A DNA stretch of 25,377 nucleotides from a virus. Below, in pieces: positions 4,988 to 12,541 of the stretch (position 1 is its first letter; every line of letters starts with the position of its first letter). The translations under genes were made by a program, and so were the position numbers. The notes beneath the pieces were generated by a model. The model saw only the letters and a list, made by a program, of their open reading frames with translations, did not search any database and was not told where the DNA came from. The stretch lies in the IMG/VR virus record IMGVR_UViG_3300030110_001224, positions 1-25,377 of that record. One strand, given 5' to 3'.

Positions 4988-5142
4988 TGAAAATAGATGT
5001 AGATTTATTTGCAGACGATACAGGCTTTGGTGACACAGTCGGTAGAGCAATTAATGTAGTTACTAGAGGAAAAATAAAGGAGTGTGGAGGATGCAAGAAA
5101 AGAAAAGCGTTACTAAACAGGATGATACCTTACAGGAAATAG
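4987..5142 (+). CDS. 51-residue phage protein with C-terminal C-G-G-C-K-K-R motif
   Basis: ATG at 4987 in TAATG overlap; stop TAG at 5140-5142. The acidic N-terminus contains GFGDTVGRAINVVTRGK and is followed by C-G-G-C-K-K-R-K-A-L-L-N-R-M-I-P-Y. A G-D-x-I/V stretch, a T-x-G/R-K-x-x-x-C-G-x-C-x-K-R-x-x-x-L-N end and a final I/F-P-Y are known to me from small proteins next to phage head and neck genes in many marine phages; their function is undetermined. The last 52 bases overlap the next gene in another frame, and the bases encoding the Cys motif include that gene's Shine-Dalgarno and start codon. Confidence 0.65.
   Translation: MKIDVDLFADDTGFGDTVGRAINVVTRGKIKECGGCKKRKALLNRMIPYRK
5077..5090 (+). 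promoter_or_regulatory. Double SD (AAGGAG and GGAGG) deciding the start at 5091
   Basis: AAGGAG at 5077-5082 is eight bases before ATG 5091; a second GGAGG at 5086-5090 abuts the ATG. An in-frame GTG at 5082 lies inside the first SD and is therefore an unlikely start. The site lies within the coding sequence of the 51-residue protein. Confidence 0.6.
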
Positions 5143-5330
5143 CAAGAGGTGGAGGTCGCATATCTGGAAAAGAAGGTGGTCTTAGATTAGATGTTTTTAA
5201 ACATGATGAAATAGCTTATACTAATGGTACAGACTTTAGTGAAGAAGATTGTGCTGTTTGTGAACTTCCTGAAAATGCTCAAAGATACATAGTAGAAGAT
5301 ATAGAATACGAAGATTCTAGAGGCAGATAG
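5091..5330 (+). CDS. 79-residue acidic C-x2-C protein
   Basis: The start is chosen at ATG 5091 because of the AAGGAG eight bases upstream; the in-frame GTG at 5082 is inside that SD. The N-terminal half is polar with a Gly-rich turn (ARGGGRISGKEGG). The C-terminal half contains DFSEEDCAVCELPENAQRY and an acidic end. It has one C-x2-C pair (residues 54 and 57). It overlaps the upstream gene by 52 bases in a different frame, and its TAG overlaps the GTG start of the nozzle-like gene. Acidic composition contrasts with its basic neighbours, so charge pairing with one of them is a possible role. No family recognised. Confidence 0.65.
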   Translation: MQEKKSVTKQDDTLQEIARGGGRISGKEGGLRLDVFKHDEIAYTNGTDFSEEDCAVCELPENAQRYIVEDIEYEDSRGR

Positions 5331-8300
5331 TGCCTAAACAAACTTTTAAAATAGAAGGTTTTCATGGAGGAATTAATAGTAGTTCTGACCCTAGAGATAT
5401 AAGAGATGATGAATCTCCTAATCTTAGAGATGTTGCTATAGATTCTGTTGGTAAAATAAAAACATCTGGTAGATTTAATACCCCTTCTCATGGTAGTGAT
5501 TCAAATTCATTGATTATAGTTGCTAATAGAGGTTTATTTACTATGTCTAGCGATAGACAATTAGATGGAGGAGTTGCAGATGAAACACTTATATTTTTAT
5601 ATGATGATGGTGGAGACACTATAGATGTAAAAGATAGTGAAGGATGGGATACTGCTAAAATAAATATGGGTGGTAATACAATTCCAATTTATTATACTGC
5701 TGATGGAGTTGTAAGAGTTTCTGATATAGCTTTAGTACAAAATAGTCAATGGTTTGGATATATTATTGATGAAAGATTTGATGGATTAAATGCAGATTCT
5801 GGAGCAATTGGATGGTATAATGTACAACAATCACTAGCAACTCCAACATCAGGTAAGTGTTTAATATCTACTTCAGAAGTAGGAACTGATGCAAATGGTA
5901 TTAATTCTTCATCTTCAGAATATATAGGAACTGTAATAAATGATGGAAGTAGTTCTTATCAAGTAGTAAATCACAGCGCTGTTAATCTTAGAGTTGGTCT
6001 TCAATTAAATGAAATACTTTTTGATTCAAATCACAGTGATTGGACACAAGATGAAAGATGCGTAGCTCAGGCAAATGATTCACTTCTTCATCCATGTATA
6101 GGTACTAAAGTAACTAGAATGCAAGGTAATAATACTACTAAATCTACTAATTTTATAGTAAAAACTGGTTTAGATTTTTCCTATGAAGAAAATAAATCAC
6201 TTATAATTCCTATATTTATTAATTCTTCAGAAATAAATAAACTTATTAAATTTCAAATAGAATTAGGCAAAACAGATGGTAGTGGGAAAATAGGTGGTAC
6301 ATCACTTCAATTGCCTGTATCAAGTTCAATTGGGATTGTTGATGAATCAGTATCAGCAACTGGAATTAGATGGGAATTTGGAGTAGAAAAAATTAAACCA
6401 AATATGTGGAATTTTTTAGTTTGTTCTAGTGATAATATTTCTACTGATAGTGAATTATTTCCTATGTCTGATTGTAATTATGTAATGATTACTATGAAAG
6501 ATAAAGCTGTGCTTTTAGCAGGTGGTTCAACTGATAAAATGGATTATTATATAAGTGGAATAGCATTAACAGATAGTCAATCTATTAATGCATATACACC
6601 TAATACTTATACATTTCATCATACATATTTATATGATACAGAAAATAAACAAGAATCATTACCATTTACATTTAATAATATAAGTCCTTCTTCTAGTTTT
6701 ACATTAACTGGTTCAATAGACGTAACAGGAACTAATACAAATGTACCAGGTTCTGGTACAAAATTTTTAACAGAACTTGCAGTTGGAGATGAAATTACAG
6801 TTAGTGGAGAAACAAGAATAATAGCTACTATTACAGATGATACAACAGCAACTGTAACTGTTGCTTGGGGTAGTGATTTAGCTAATGATACCTCTCCAGA
6901 TTGTAATCCAATTGGAGAATATGATAATATTAATTCTATGAATATAGTAGGTTCATCTGTATTATTTAATTTTGATACATATATATGTAGTAACAATTCT
7001 TCACCTGCTTATGCTTTAAATAAAAGAATAAGTGGTTCTAGATTATATTATAAAAAAGAAGAGAATGATAATTACTTTCTTATTGGTGAATTAGATTTTG
7101 TTGATAAAGGATTTAAGTTTTTACCAGAAGCAGATACTCTTTCATATACAATGACTGATACATCAAATACATCAGGAAACATATTAAGTAAAACTGCTTT
7201 GATAAAAGCAATATCTCCAGAAACTGCAAATACAATAGATACATTTAAAACTATAAATGGTTTTTCTACAGAAGTAAAATCATTAGATGCTAAATATAAA
7301 ACTGCTGTAGTTCATGGTAGAAGAGTATATATAGGTAATATTAAAAGACCTGATGGTAAAACACATCCTGATAGAATTATTAAAAGTCAAGTAAATAGAT
7401 TTGATACATTTCCAGAAGGAATGGGTTCAGTAGATGTAGTAATACGAGATGGAGAAAGCATTGTTAAATTAGAAGCATATGCAGATAGAATACTTCAATT
7501 TAAACAACATAGTTTATATATAATTAATGTTTCAGAAAGTGTAGACTTTTTAGAAGACACATTTAGAAACAAAGGATGTGCATTTGATTATCATGTTGTA
7601 AGAACAGATATGGGTATTGCTTGGTTTAATGACCATGGTTGTTTTATATATGATGGTAGAAATGTTGTAGATTTACTTGAAAAAAATGGAATTAGAATTA
7701 TTAGTGAATCTGATTGGAGTGACCATGTTACAGATGCAGAAGATGGAAGTGCTGATGATACCACAATGGCTTATTCCCATATAGCATATATTCCTAAAAA
7801 GAAACAATTAATGATAAAAAATATGGATAAAGATGCTTATGTTTTTGATTTTGTATTAAAGTCGTGGACTTATATAAGAGATGTATTAGTATCCTTAACT
7901 GATGGAGTAACTCATAGTAATTTTGCTTTAGACGCTGACCAAAATTTATTTACAATTGAAGGAACTACAAGTAGGTTTACAACATATCAAACTTCTTCGC
8001 AAGATACACAAGCATTAATATATAATACTAAAGATATAGATTTTGGACAACCTTCTATAAGAAAAAAAATATATAGAGTTAGAATTAATTATAAAGGTGA
8101 TGCTGACTCATTAAATGTAAAATATTCTGTAAATGGAGATACAGATTTTCCATATAGTTTTGAAGGAACAGATGGCACAACAGGAAAACCAACAGGTTCT
8201 ACAGATGATAGCCCATTACATGATAAAACAGATTTAACACAATGGCATCAAGCAGAATTAAAACCTGACGTTTCATCTGAAGCAAATAATATATATAGTT

Positions 8301-8386
8301 TTCAATTAAGTATAACTGGAAGTTGCGGAGCTTCATTTGAAATAAATGATATAACAATTATATATAGATTAAAGAATGTTAAGTAA
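5330..8386 (+). CDS. Tail nozzle/stabilisation-like structural protein
   Basis: 1018 residues from a GTG overlapping the previous TAG. The N-terminus reads FKIEGFHGGINSSSDPRDIR, the F-x-G-G-I/L-N opening common in podovirus tail-tube/nozzle proteins (T7 gp12 and P22 gp10 classes have an analogous start). Most of the sequence is beta-rich. Residues about 455-530 form an inserted module (TGSIDVTGTNTNVPGSGTKF, LAVGDEITVSGETRIIATI) of the G-T-x-F-x-x-x-L-x-V-G-D-x-I type often seen in phage tail proteins. Residues about 700-800 (DGESIVKLEAYADRILQFKQ, SLYIIN) look like beta-propeller blades of P22 gp10-like stabilisation proteins. A C-terminal beta-sandwich follows (about 890-1010). The tail assignment is fairly safe; the exact equivalent is inference. 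Confidence 0.6.
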   Translation: MPKQTFKIEGFHGGINSSSDPRDIRDDESPNLRDVAIDSVGKIKTSGRFNTPSHGSDSNSLIIVANRGLFTMSSDRQLDGGVADETLIFLYDDGGDTIDVKDSEGWDTAKINMGGNTIPIYYTADGVVRVSDIALVQNSQWFGYIIDERFDGLNADSGAIGWYNVQQSLATPTSGKCLISTSEVGTDANGINSSSSEYIGTVINDGSSSYQVVNHSAVNLRVGLQLNEILFDSNHSDWTQDERCVAQANDSLLHPCIGTKVTRMQGNNTTKSTNFIVKTGLDFSYEENKSLIIPIFINSSEINKLIKFQIELGKTDGSGKIGGTSLQLPVSSSIGIVDESVSATGIRWEFGVEKIKPNMWNFLVCSSDNISTDSELFPMSDCNYVMITMKDKAVLLAGGSTDKMDYYISGIALTDSQSINAYTPNTYTFHHTYLYDTENKQESLPFTFNNISPSSSFTLTGSIDVTGTNTNVPGSGTKFLTELAVGDEITVSGETRIIATITDDTTATVTVAWGSDLANDTSPDCNPIGEYDNINSMNIVGSSVLFNFDTYICSNNSSPAYALNKRISGSRLYYKKEENDNYFLIGELDFVDKGFKFLPEADTLSYTMTDTSNTSGNILSKTALIKAISPETANTIDTFKTINGFSTEVKSLDAKYKTAVVHGRRVYIGNIKRPDGKTHPDRIIKSQVNRFDTFPEGMGSVDVVIRDGESIVKLEAYADRILQFKQHSLYIINVSESVDFLEDTFRNKGCAFDYHVVRTDMGIAWFNDHGCFIYDGRNVVDLLEKNGIRIISESDWSDHVTDAEDGSADDTTMAYSHIAYIPKKKQLMIKNMDKDAYVFDFVLKSWTYIRDVLVSLTDGVTHSNFALDADQNLFTIEGTTSRFTTYQTSSQDTQALIYNTKDIDFGQPSIRKKIYRVRINYKGDADSLNVKYSVNGDTDFPYSFEGTDGTTGKPTGSTDDSPLHDKTDLTQWHQAELKPDVSSEANNIYSFQLSITGSCGASFEINDITIIYRLKNVK

Positions 8387-9780
8387 TGGGATTAACTAGA
8401 GAAGAACGACAATTACTACATCAAAAGTCTAAACAACCTACATTTGGTAGTGGTAAACCTGATAGCAATCAAGGTAATGAAGGTGACATAGCATATAGGC
8501 AAGTAGAAGATTCTGGATTAGTTCAGTATGTAAAACAGAATGGAAGTTGGGTAGCAGTAGGCTCACAAGGTGATATGCCTGAAACTAGAGATGTAACTAG
8601 GACTGTATCTAGTGGTGGTGGTGTAGGTTCTCATAATCATGGTGAGTTTATTAAAAAAGATGGTAGTGTTGCATATACAGGAAATCAATCATTTGGAACT
8701 AATAATATAACTAATGTAGGTACTTTAGATGTAGATGGAGCAACTACTTTAGATAGAGTTACAATTGATACTGCTGATGGTGCTTTTGCAGTTAGTGGAG
8801 CAAATCCTATAAATCTTACTACAACTGGAACTAATAAAATTACTTTAACATCAGGAAATGATATAGATATTGCACCAACAGGTGATTTAGATATTGATGC
8901 TAATAATATAACTGTAGATACTTTAAGACAATATACTGGAAGTATAACAGGAGATTATGTTTTACAAGGTGCATCAAATATGACTACACAAGCAACTGGT
9001 AATGCTGCTAATACATTGTTAATTCAAAACACAAATCAACACGTTTCTTCATTTACAGGAATAAATATTAAAACAGATTCAGGTGGAGCTGCTAATGTTT
9101 TTAATAATATAGTAATTAATTGTGATAACGTAGCAACTAAAGGTAGCGATTATGGTGTTACAATTAGAAGTGAGAATGGAATAGTTATAGAAGCTGCTGA
9201 TGCAAATGCGGCTGATAATCCTACTCAAATAAAAATGGTAGCAAATGGTGGAATAGATATTGGAGTAGATACTACATTAACACCAGCCTCAACAAGTCCA
9301 CAAGTAAGAACTTTAGTTCATGGAAGATTTGAAATACAAACACTATATAAAGAAAGTGGTTCAATAAATTGTTCTACTCATAGTGTTAAGTTTGACCAAT
9401 TAGATACTCAAAAGTTAATGAGAAACTTTACTTATGTAGCTGAAGGCACATTAAGTGCTAATGGTTATTTAGAGATAGTTAGTGCAGCTAATGATGATAA
9501 TATTAATGGAACTGTATGGTTAGTAACTGTTGCTTTTAATAATGGAACAAAAGAAGGGTTAAGTGTTGGATATTGTTTCAGAATGAATGCAACTTTAATA
9601 GACCCAGTAGATATGTCAAATAATTATGTAGTTCATTATTATCAAGATGGTGGAACTTTTGGAGCAATTACATGGGATGCTAGTAATGGCATAAGGTATC
9701 AAAATTTAATATCTGGTTCAGTTGATGTAACTTATAAAGCATCTGCTCAACGAATACAAAGTGGAAATGATTTCTCATAA
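8386..9780 (+). CDS. Tail fibre / receptor-contact appendage protein
   Basis: 464 residues, ATG in TAATG overlap. Residues about 32-60 (GDIAYRQVEDSGLVQYVKQN, GSWVAVG) form the short beta motif that often starts marine phage fibres. An H-x-H at 83-85 (GSHNHGEF) may bind metal along a trimer axis. From about 90 to 180 there are triple-beta-helix-like repeats of the form N-V-G-T-L-D-V-D-G-A-T-T-L and D-I-x-x-T-G-D-L-D-I-D-A-N. The C-terminal 150 residues form a separate beta domain with two or three Cys, probably the tip. It follows the nozzle-like gene directly, as fibres do in podovirus tail blocks. The host-range role is inferred from family knowledge. Confidence 0.72.
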   Translation: MGLTREERQLLHQKSKQPTFGSGKPDSNQGNEGDIAYRQVEDSGLVQYVKQNGSWVAVGSQGDMPETRDVTRTVSSGGGVGSHNHGEFIKKDGSVAYTGNQSFGTNNITNVGTLDVDGATTLDRVTIDTADGAFAVSGANPINLTTTGTNKITLTSGNDIDIAPTGDLDIDANNITVDTLRQYTGSITGDYVLQGASNMTTQATGNAANTLLIQNTNQHVSSFTGINIKTDSGGAANVFNNIVINCDNVATKGSDYGVTIRSENGIVIEAADANAADNPTQIKMVANGGIDIGVDTTLTPASTSPQVRTLVHGRFEIQTLYKESGSINCSTHSVKFDQLDTQKLMRNFTYVAEGTLSANGYLEIVSAANDDNINGTVWLVTVAFNNGTKEGLSVGYCFRMNATLIDPVDMSNNYVVHYYQDGGTFGAITWDASNGIRYQNLISGSVDVTYKASAQRIQSGNDFS

Positions 9781-9781
9781 T

Positions 9782-9835
9782 ATGATATTGGAACAGAACA
9801 ATTTGTTTATTAAATTAAATAGTAAAAGTATATAG
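9782..9835 (+). CDS. Possible 17-codon micro-ORF in the only sizeable + strand gap
   Basis: Bases 9781-9840 separate the fibre gene from the ejection block. Within them ATG 9782 (in TAATATG context) opens a 17-codon frame, MILEQNNLFIKLNSKSI, ending in TAG at 9833-9835, six bases short of the next ATG. The start context matches that of real genes here, but the length gives no statistical support. It may be a leader peptide or chance. No clear promoter or hairpin is seen in the same 60 bases. Confidence 0.2.
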   Translation: MILEQNNLFIKLNSKSI

Positions 9836-9840
9836 TAGAT

Positions 9841-10992
9841 ATGGCAACAGCAAAGCAAATAAAATCAGCGATTAGGTCTCAATCATCTGCTCAAAGAGGT
9901 GTCACTCAACAATTAGCAGGAGTTGAAAGTTTATTACAACAAGCTGACTTTTCATCTAAAATGTCAGATATAAAAAATAAACAAAGAGAAACAATGTTTG
10001 CTACAGCCGCTTCTGGATTAGAATTAGCATCTACATTTGGAGAAGGATTAAAACAAAAAGCAGAATTAGAATCTAACATAAAAGCATTTGAAGAATCATT
10101 ACCTGAAGCAGTTCGTAAAGCAGGTGGTGTAAGTGTTATGAAAAATCCTAACAAAGCATCATTTATGGATGTATTAAAAGGTGAGGGTTCTTTAAGTTCT
10201 TTCTTGTATGATGAAAAAGAACAATATATGTTAGGTGAGAATGTATTAGGTAGTAAATACGATGTAGCTGCTATGGGAGAAAAAGCAAAAGCATTAGAAC
10301 AAACAGATTTATTAGATAGATTTATGCAAGGAGAACCTTTAGATAGTAAGTCTCCAACATTAGAATTAGAAGCAAGTCCTACTCTTAGTAAAAGTTTTAA
10401 AAGTATATATGGTAAAGAAACAGATATAGAATCATTACAAGATAGTGTAGATAAACCTTTAATTAAAGAAGATACTACAACTAAAACAAGTGATTCTGAA
10501 ATAATTGTTGATAGTGAAACAGGAAGTCCTTTAGAACCAAACTATACTATAGGTCCATTAGCTCCAGAATTGATTGAAAATAATAATTTATCAAGTTTCT
10601 TATTAGGTGGAGAAATAGGGGATTATTCAATGTCTCAACCAATACAAGAACCTGTTGAATCAATATCAGAAAGATATGCTAAAGCTGATTTTAAGAATAC
10701 TAAAGAAACTAGAAAAATATCAGCAGATGTTTTATCTGATAAAATTAAAGATTTAAAAATAGCAAGAGAAAATTTAAAAGGACTTCCTAAATATGATAAA
10801 CGCAATAAAAGAAAATTTTCATCTTTAGTATCTAAAAGAGAAGAACAATTAAAAGATTTATTATCTAAAGTTTATAATCCAGAATTAGATGTATTTTTTG
10901 GTGATGATTTTAAGGGAGTAAATTTAAGAAGTCGATTAAAACTTGAAGATAAAGATTCAATTAATTTTATTAAAGATTTTGTAAAAAGGTAA
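9841..10992 (+). CDS. Putative internal virion (ejection) protein, 383 residues
   Basis: Not recognisable as a named family. The N-terminal 90 residues are helical and Gln/Ala/Ser-rich (SSAQRGVTQQLAGVESLLQQ), the middle (about 165-280) is Ser/Thr/Pro/Glu-rich and probably disordered, and the C-terminal part (about 290-345) is Lys/Glu-rich coiled coil (ISADVLSDKIKDLKIAREN). No signal peptide or membrane segment. No Shine-Dalgarno is seen before the ATG. It opens the row of helix-rich genes leading to the giant protein, the position occupied by internal core or ejection proteins in T7-like and related phages. The function is inferred from context alone. Confidence 0.5.
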   Translation: MATAKQIKSAIRSQSSAQRGVTQQLAGVESLLQQADFSSKMSDIKNKQRETMFATAASGLELASTFGEGLKQKAELESNIKAFEESLPEAVRKAGGVSVMKNPNKASFMDVLKGEGSLSSFLYDEKEQYMLGENVLGSKYDVAAMGEKAKALEQTDLLDRFMQGEPLDSKSPTLELEASPTLSKSFKSIYGKETDIESLQDSVDKPLIKEDTTTKTSDSEIIVDSETGSPLEPNYTIGPLAPELIENNNLSSFLLGGEIGDYSMSQPIQEPVESISERYAKADFKNTKETRKISADVLSDKIKDLKIARENLKGLPKYDKRNKRKFSSLVSKREEQLKDLLSKVYNPELDVFFGDDFKGVNLRSRLKLEDKDSINFIKDFVKR

Positions 10993-10998
10993 TATAAT

Positions 10999-11499
10999 AT
11001 GTATATAGCAGCAGCAATGGCAGGATTAAGTTTATTAGAATCAATAAGTGGAACTTCAGCAACTAGAAAACAAGCAAAAACTCAATCAGATTATTTTAAA
11101 AAAGCAAGTCTTGAAATGGGAAAAGCTGAAGATGCATTTAATCAATCTCTTAATCCTAGTCTACAATCAGCAGTATTAGAAGGAAGAAGAACTTCAGATA
11201 TAGTTTCTAGTAGTGGGCAACAAAATATTATGCAAGCTAGAAAACAACAAGATGCTATAAGTAAAGCAAGTGGATTTGCTAGTATGTCTATGGATAATGA
11301 TATGATTAAAAATGTTAGAAGCGCATATACTACTAAACTAGAAGATATAGACATTGGATTAACAAAAAATTTAGGAGATATATTATCAGACTTTGAAAAA
11401 ACAAAATTTGAAATGAAATCTCAAAGAGAACAAATAGATATGCAGAAAAAATTAGCAGACCAACAATCTCAATCAAAATATCTAGGTATATTCGGATAA
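10999..11499 (+). CDS. Putative internal virion protein B-like, 166 residues
   Basis: Short hydrophobic N-terminus (MYIAAAMAGLSLLESISG) followed by an all-helical, Gln/Lys/Ser-rich body (ATRKQAKTQSDYFKKASLEM to QREQIDMQKKLADQQSQSK) and a short hydrophobic end (YLGIFG). Size, position and texture resemble the gp14-type internal core proteins of T7-like phages, which form part of the periplasm-spanning ejection tube, but no diagnostic motif is visible. The start is preceded by AAGGTAATATAAT, a weak SD with AT-rich spacer, six bases after the previous stop. The ejection role is inference. Confidence 0.5.
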   Translation: MYIAAAMAGLSLLESISGTSATRKQAKTQSDYFKKASLEMGKAEDAFNQSLNPSLQSAVLEGRRTSDIVSSSGQQNIMQARKQQDAISKASGFASMSMDNDMIKNVRSAYTTKLEDIDIGLTKNLGDILSDFEKTKFEMKSQREQIDMQKKLADQQSQSKYLGIFG

Positions 11500-11503
11500 T
11501 ATT

Positions 11504-12535
11504 ATGTCACAAGCATTACAATCATTAAACTCATTATTAAAGTATAAACAAGAAAGAGAACGTCAAAAGATTGACAAATCTTTATCTATGATGGATATGG
11601 CTACAAGATTAAGACAACAACAATTAGAGAATACTAGACAGAATCAAATAATGCAAATGAGAGTAAAACAAGAAAATAGAGAATCTCAATTATTTAGTAA
11701 ACAATTAGAATCTGCTGAACTTGCTTTAGAAAAAGAAAGAAGAGAATCCACTCCAGAATATATTGGAATTGCAAAAAGAAAACTAGAAGCTGAAGCTAAA
11801 AATGCTGAATTAATTGCTGAAACAAGATATAATACTATTAAAGAAACAGAATTAGATAATTTAACAGCTGCTATAAAATTAAAAAGTGTAAACAATAAAC
11901 AAGATATTGTAGATGATTTTAAAAGAAATGTAGGAATGAATGCATTATTTAGAGCAACTAGAGATTATACAATTGATGGAGAATTTGAAGGTAGTGATAT
12001 ACAAGAAGTAAAAGAAAATATTTCAAGGCACGCCAAAGATAAAAAACAAGCAAAGTTTCTTGGTAAAATAGTAGAACAATATCCAGGCCTTATAACAGGA
12101 ATAGCTTCATATCAAATGTTAGTAAATAAAGGAGAAAGGTCTGAGCAATCATTTCAACCATTATTTGAATCTATGAATAGATTGTATGATGATTTATCAA
12201 CTAAAAAAGATTTAGTAACAAGTTTTCAAAATGAACTTGGTGTTTCTTTAAATAATTTAGATATGAACAATATTGCATTAATGAGAAATCAATCTTTTGA
12301 CCAATCATTTGAATCTGGAGCATTAGATTCTCAAATATTAGACATTGTAAATAAAAATTTAAAAAACAAAGGTCAAGATAAAAATGCTTTACGAAATCAA
12401 TTAATGATGCAATCTTTATCTAAAATAGGAATGATACCTTCAGAACAAGAATTAAATGCTATAAATGAACAAAGAGCATCAGAAGGTAAATCACCCCTTA
12501 CATTAGAAGATTATACAGAAAAATTTGATAATTAA
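11504..12535 (+). CDS. Coiled-coil internal virion protein, 343 residues
   Basis: Residues about 10-130 are a long, highly charged, Gln/Glu/Arg-rich coiled coil (LLKYKQERERQKIDKSLSMM, and QLESAELALEKERRES). The rest is helical with a few hydrophobic clusters (LGKIVEQYPGLITGIASYQM). No enzymatic motif is seen. It lies between the 166-residue protein and the giant protein with four- and six-base AT-only gaps, and neither junction has a clear SD. A gp15-like ejection-tube role is suggested by order and helical character only. Confidence 0.5.
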   Translation: MSQALQSLNSLLKYKQERERQKIDKSLSMMDMATRLRQQQLENTRQNQIMQMRVKQENRESQLFSKQLESAELALEKERRESTPEYIGIAKRKLEAEAKNAELIAETRYNTIKETELDNLTAAIKLKSVNNKQDIVDDFKRNVGMNALFRATRDYTIDGEFEGSDIQEVKENISRHAKDKKQAKFLGKIVEQYPGLITGIASYQMLVNKGERSEQSFQPLFESMNRLYDDLSTKKDLVTSFQNELGVSLNNLDMNNIALMRNQSFDQSFESGALDSQILDIVNKNLKNKGQDKNALRNQLMMQSLSKIGMIPSEQELNAINEQRASEGKSPLTLEDYTEKFDN

Positions 12536-12541
12536 TAATAT

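Noticed and set aside
5082-5330. GTG start at 5082 for the acidic gene
   Set aside because: The GTG lies within the AAGGAG that serves ATG 5091, so using it would leave the gene without a ribosome site.
6619-6996. 125-codon - strand ORF
   Set aside because: It is antisense to the nozzle-like gene over its beta module, has no SD or neighbours on that strand, and its hydrophobic look is the usual mirror of Asp/Asn/Thr-rich coding sequence.
9803-9836. TTGTTT and TATAGT as a possible sigma70-type promoter
   Set aside because: The spacing between the two hexamers is 22 bases, too long for a normal promoter, and such hexamers occur often in AT-rich DNA.
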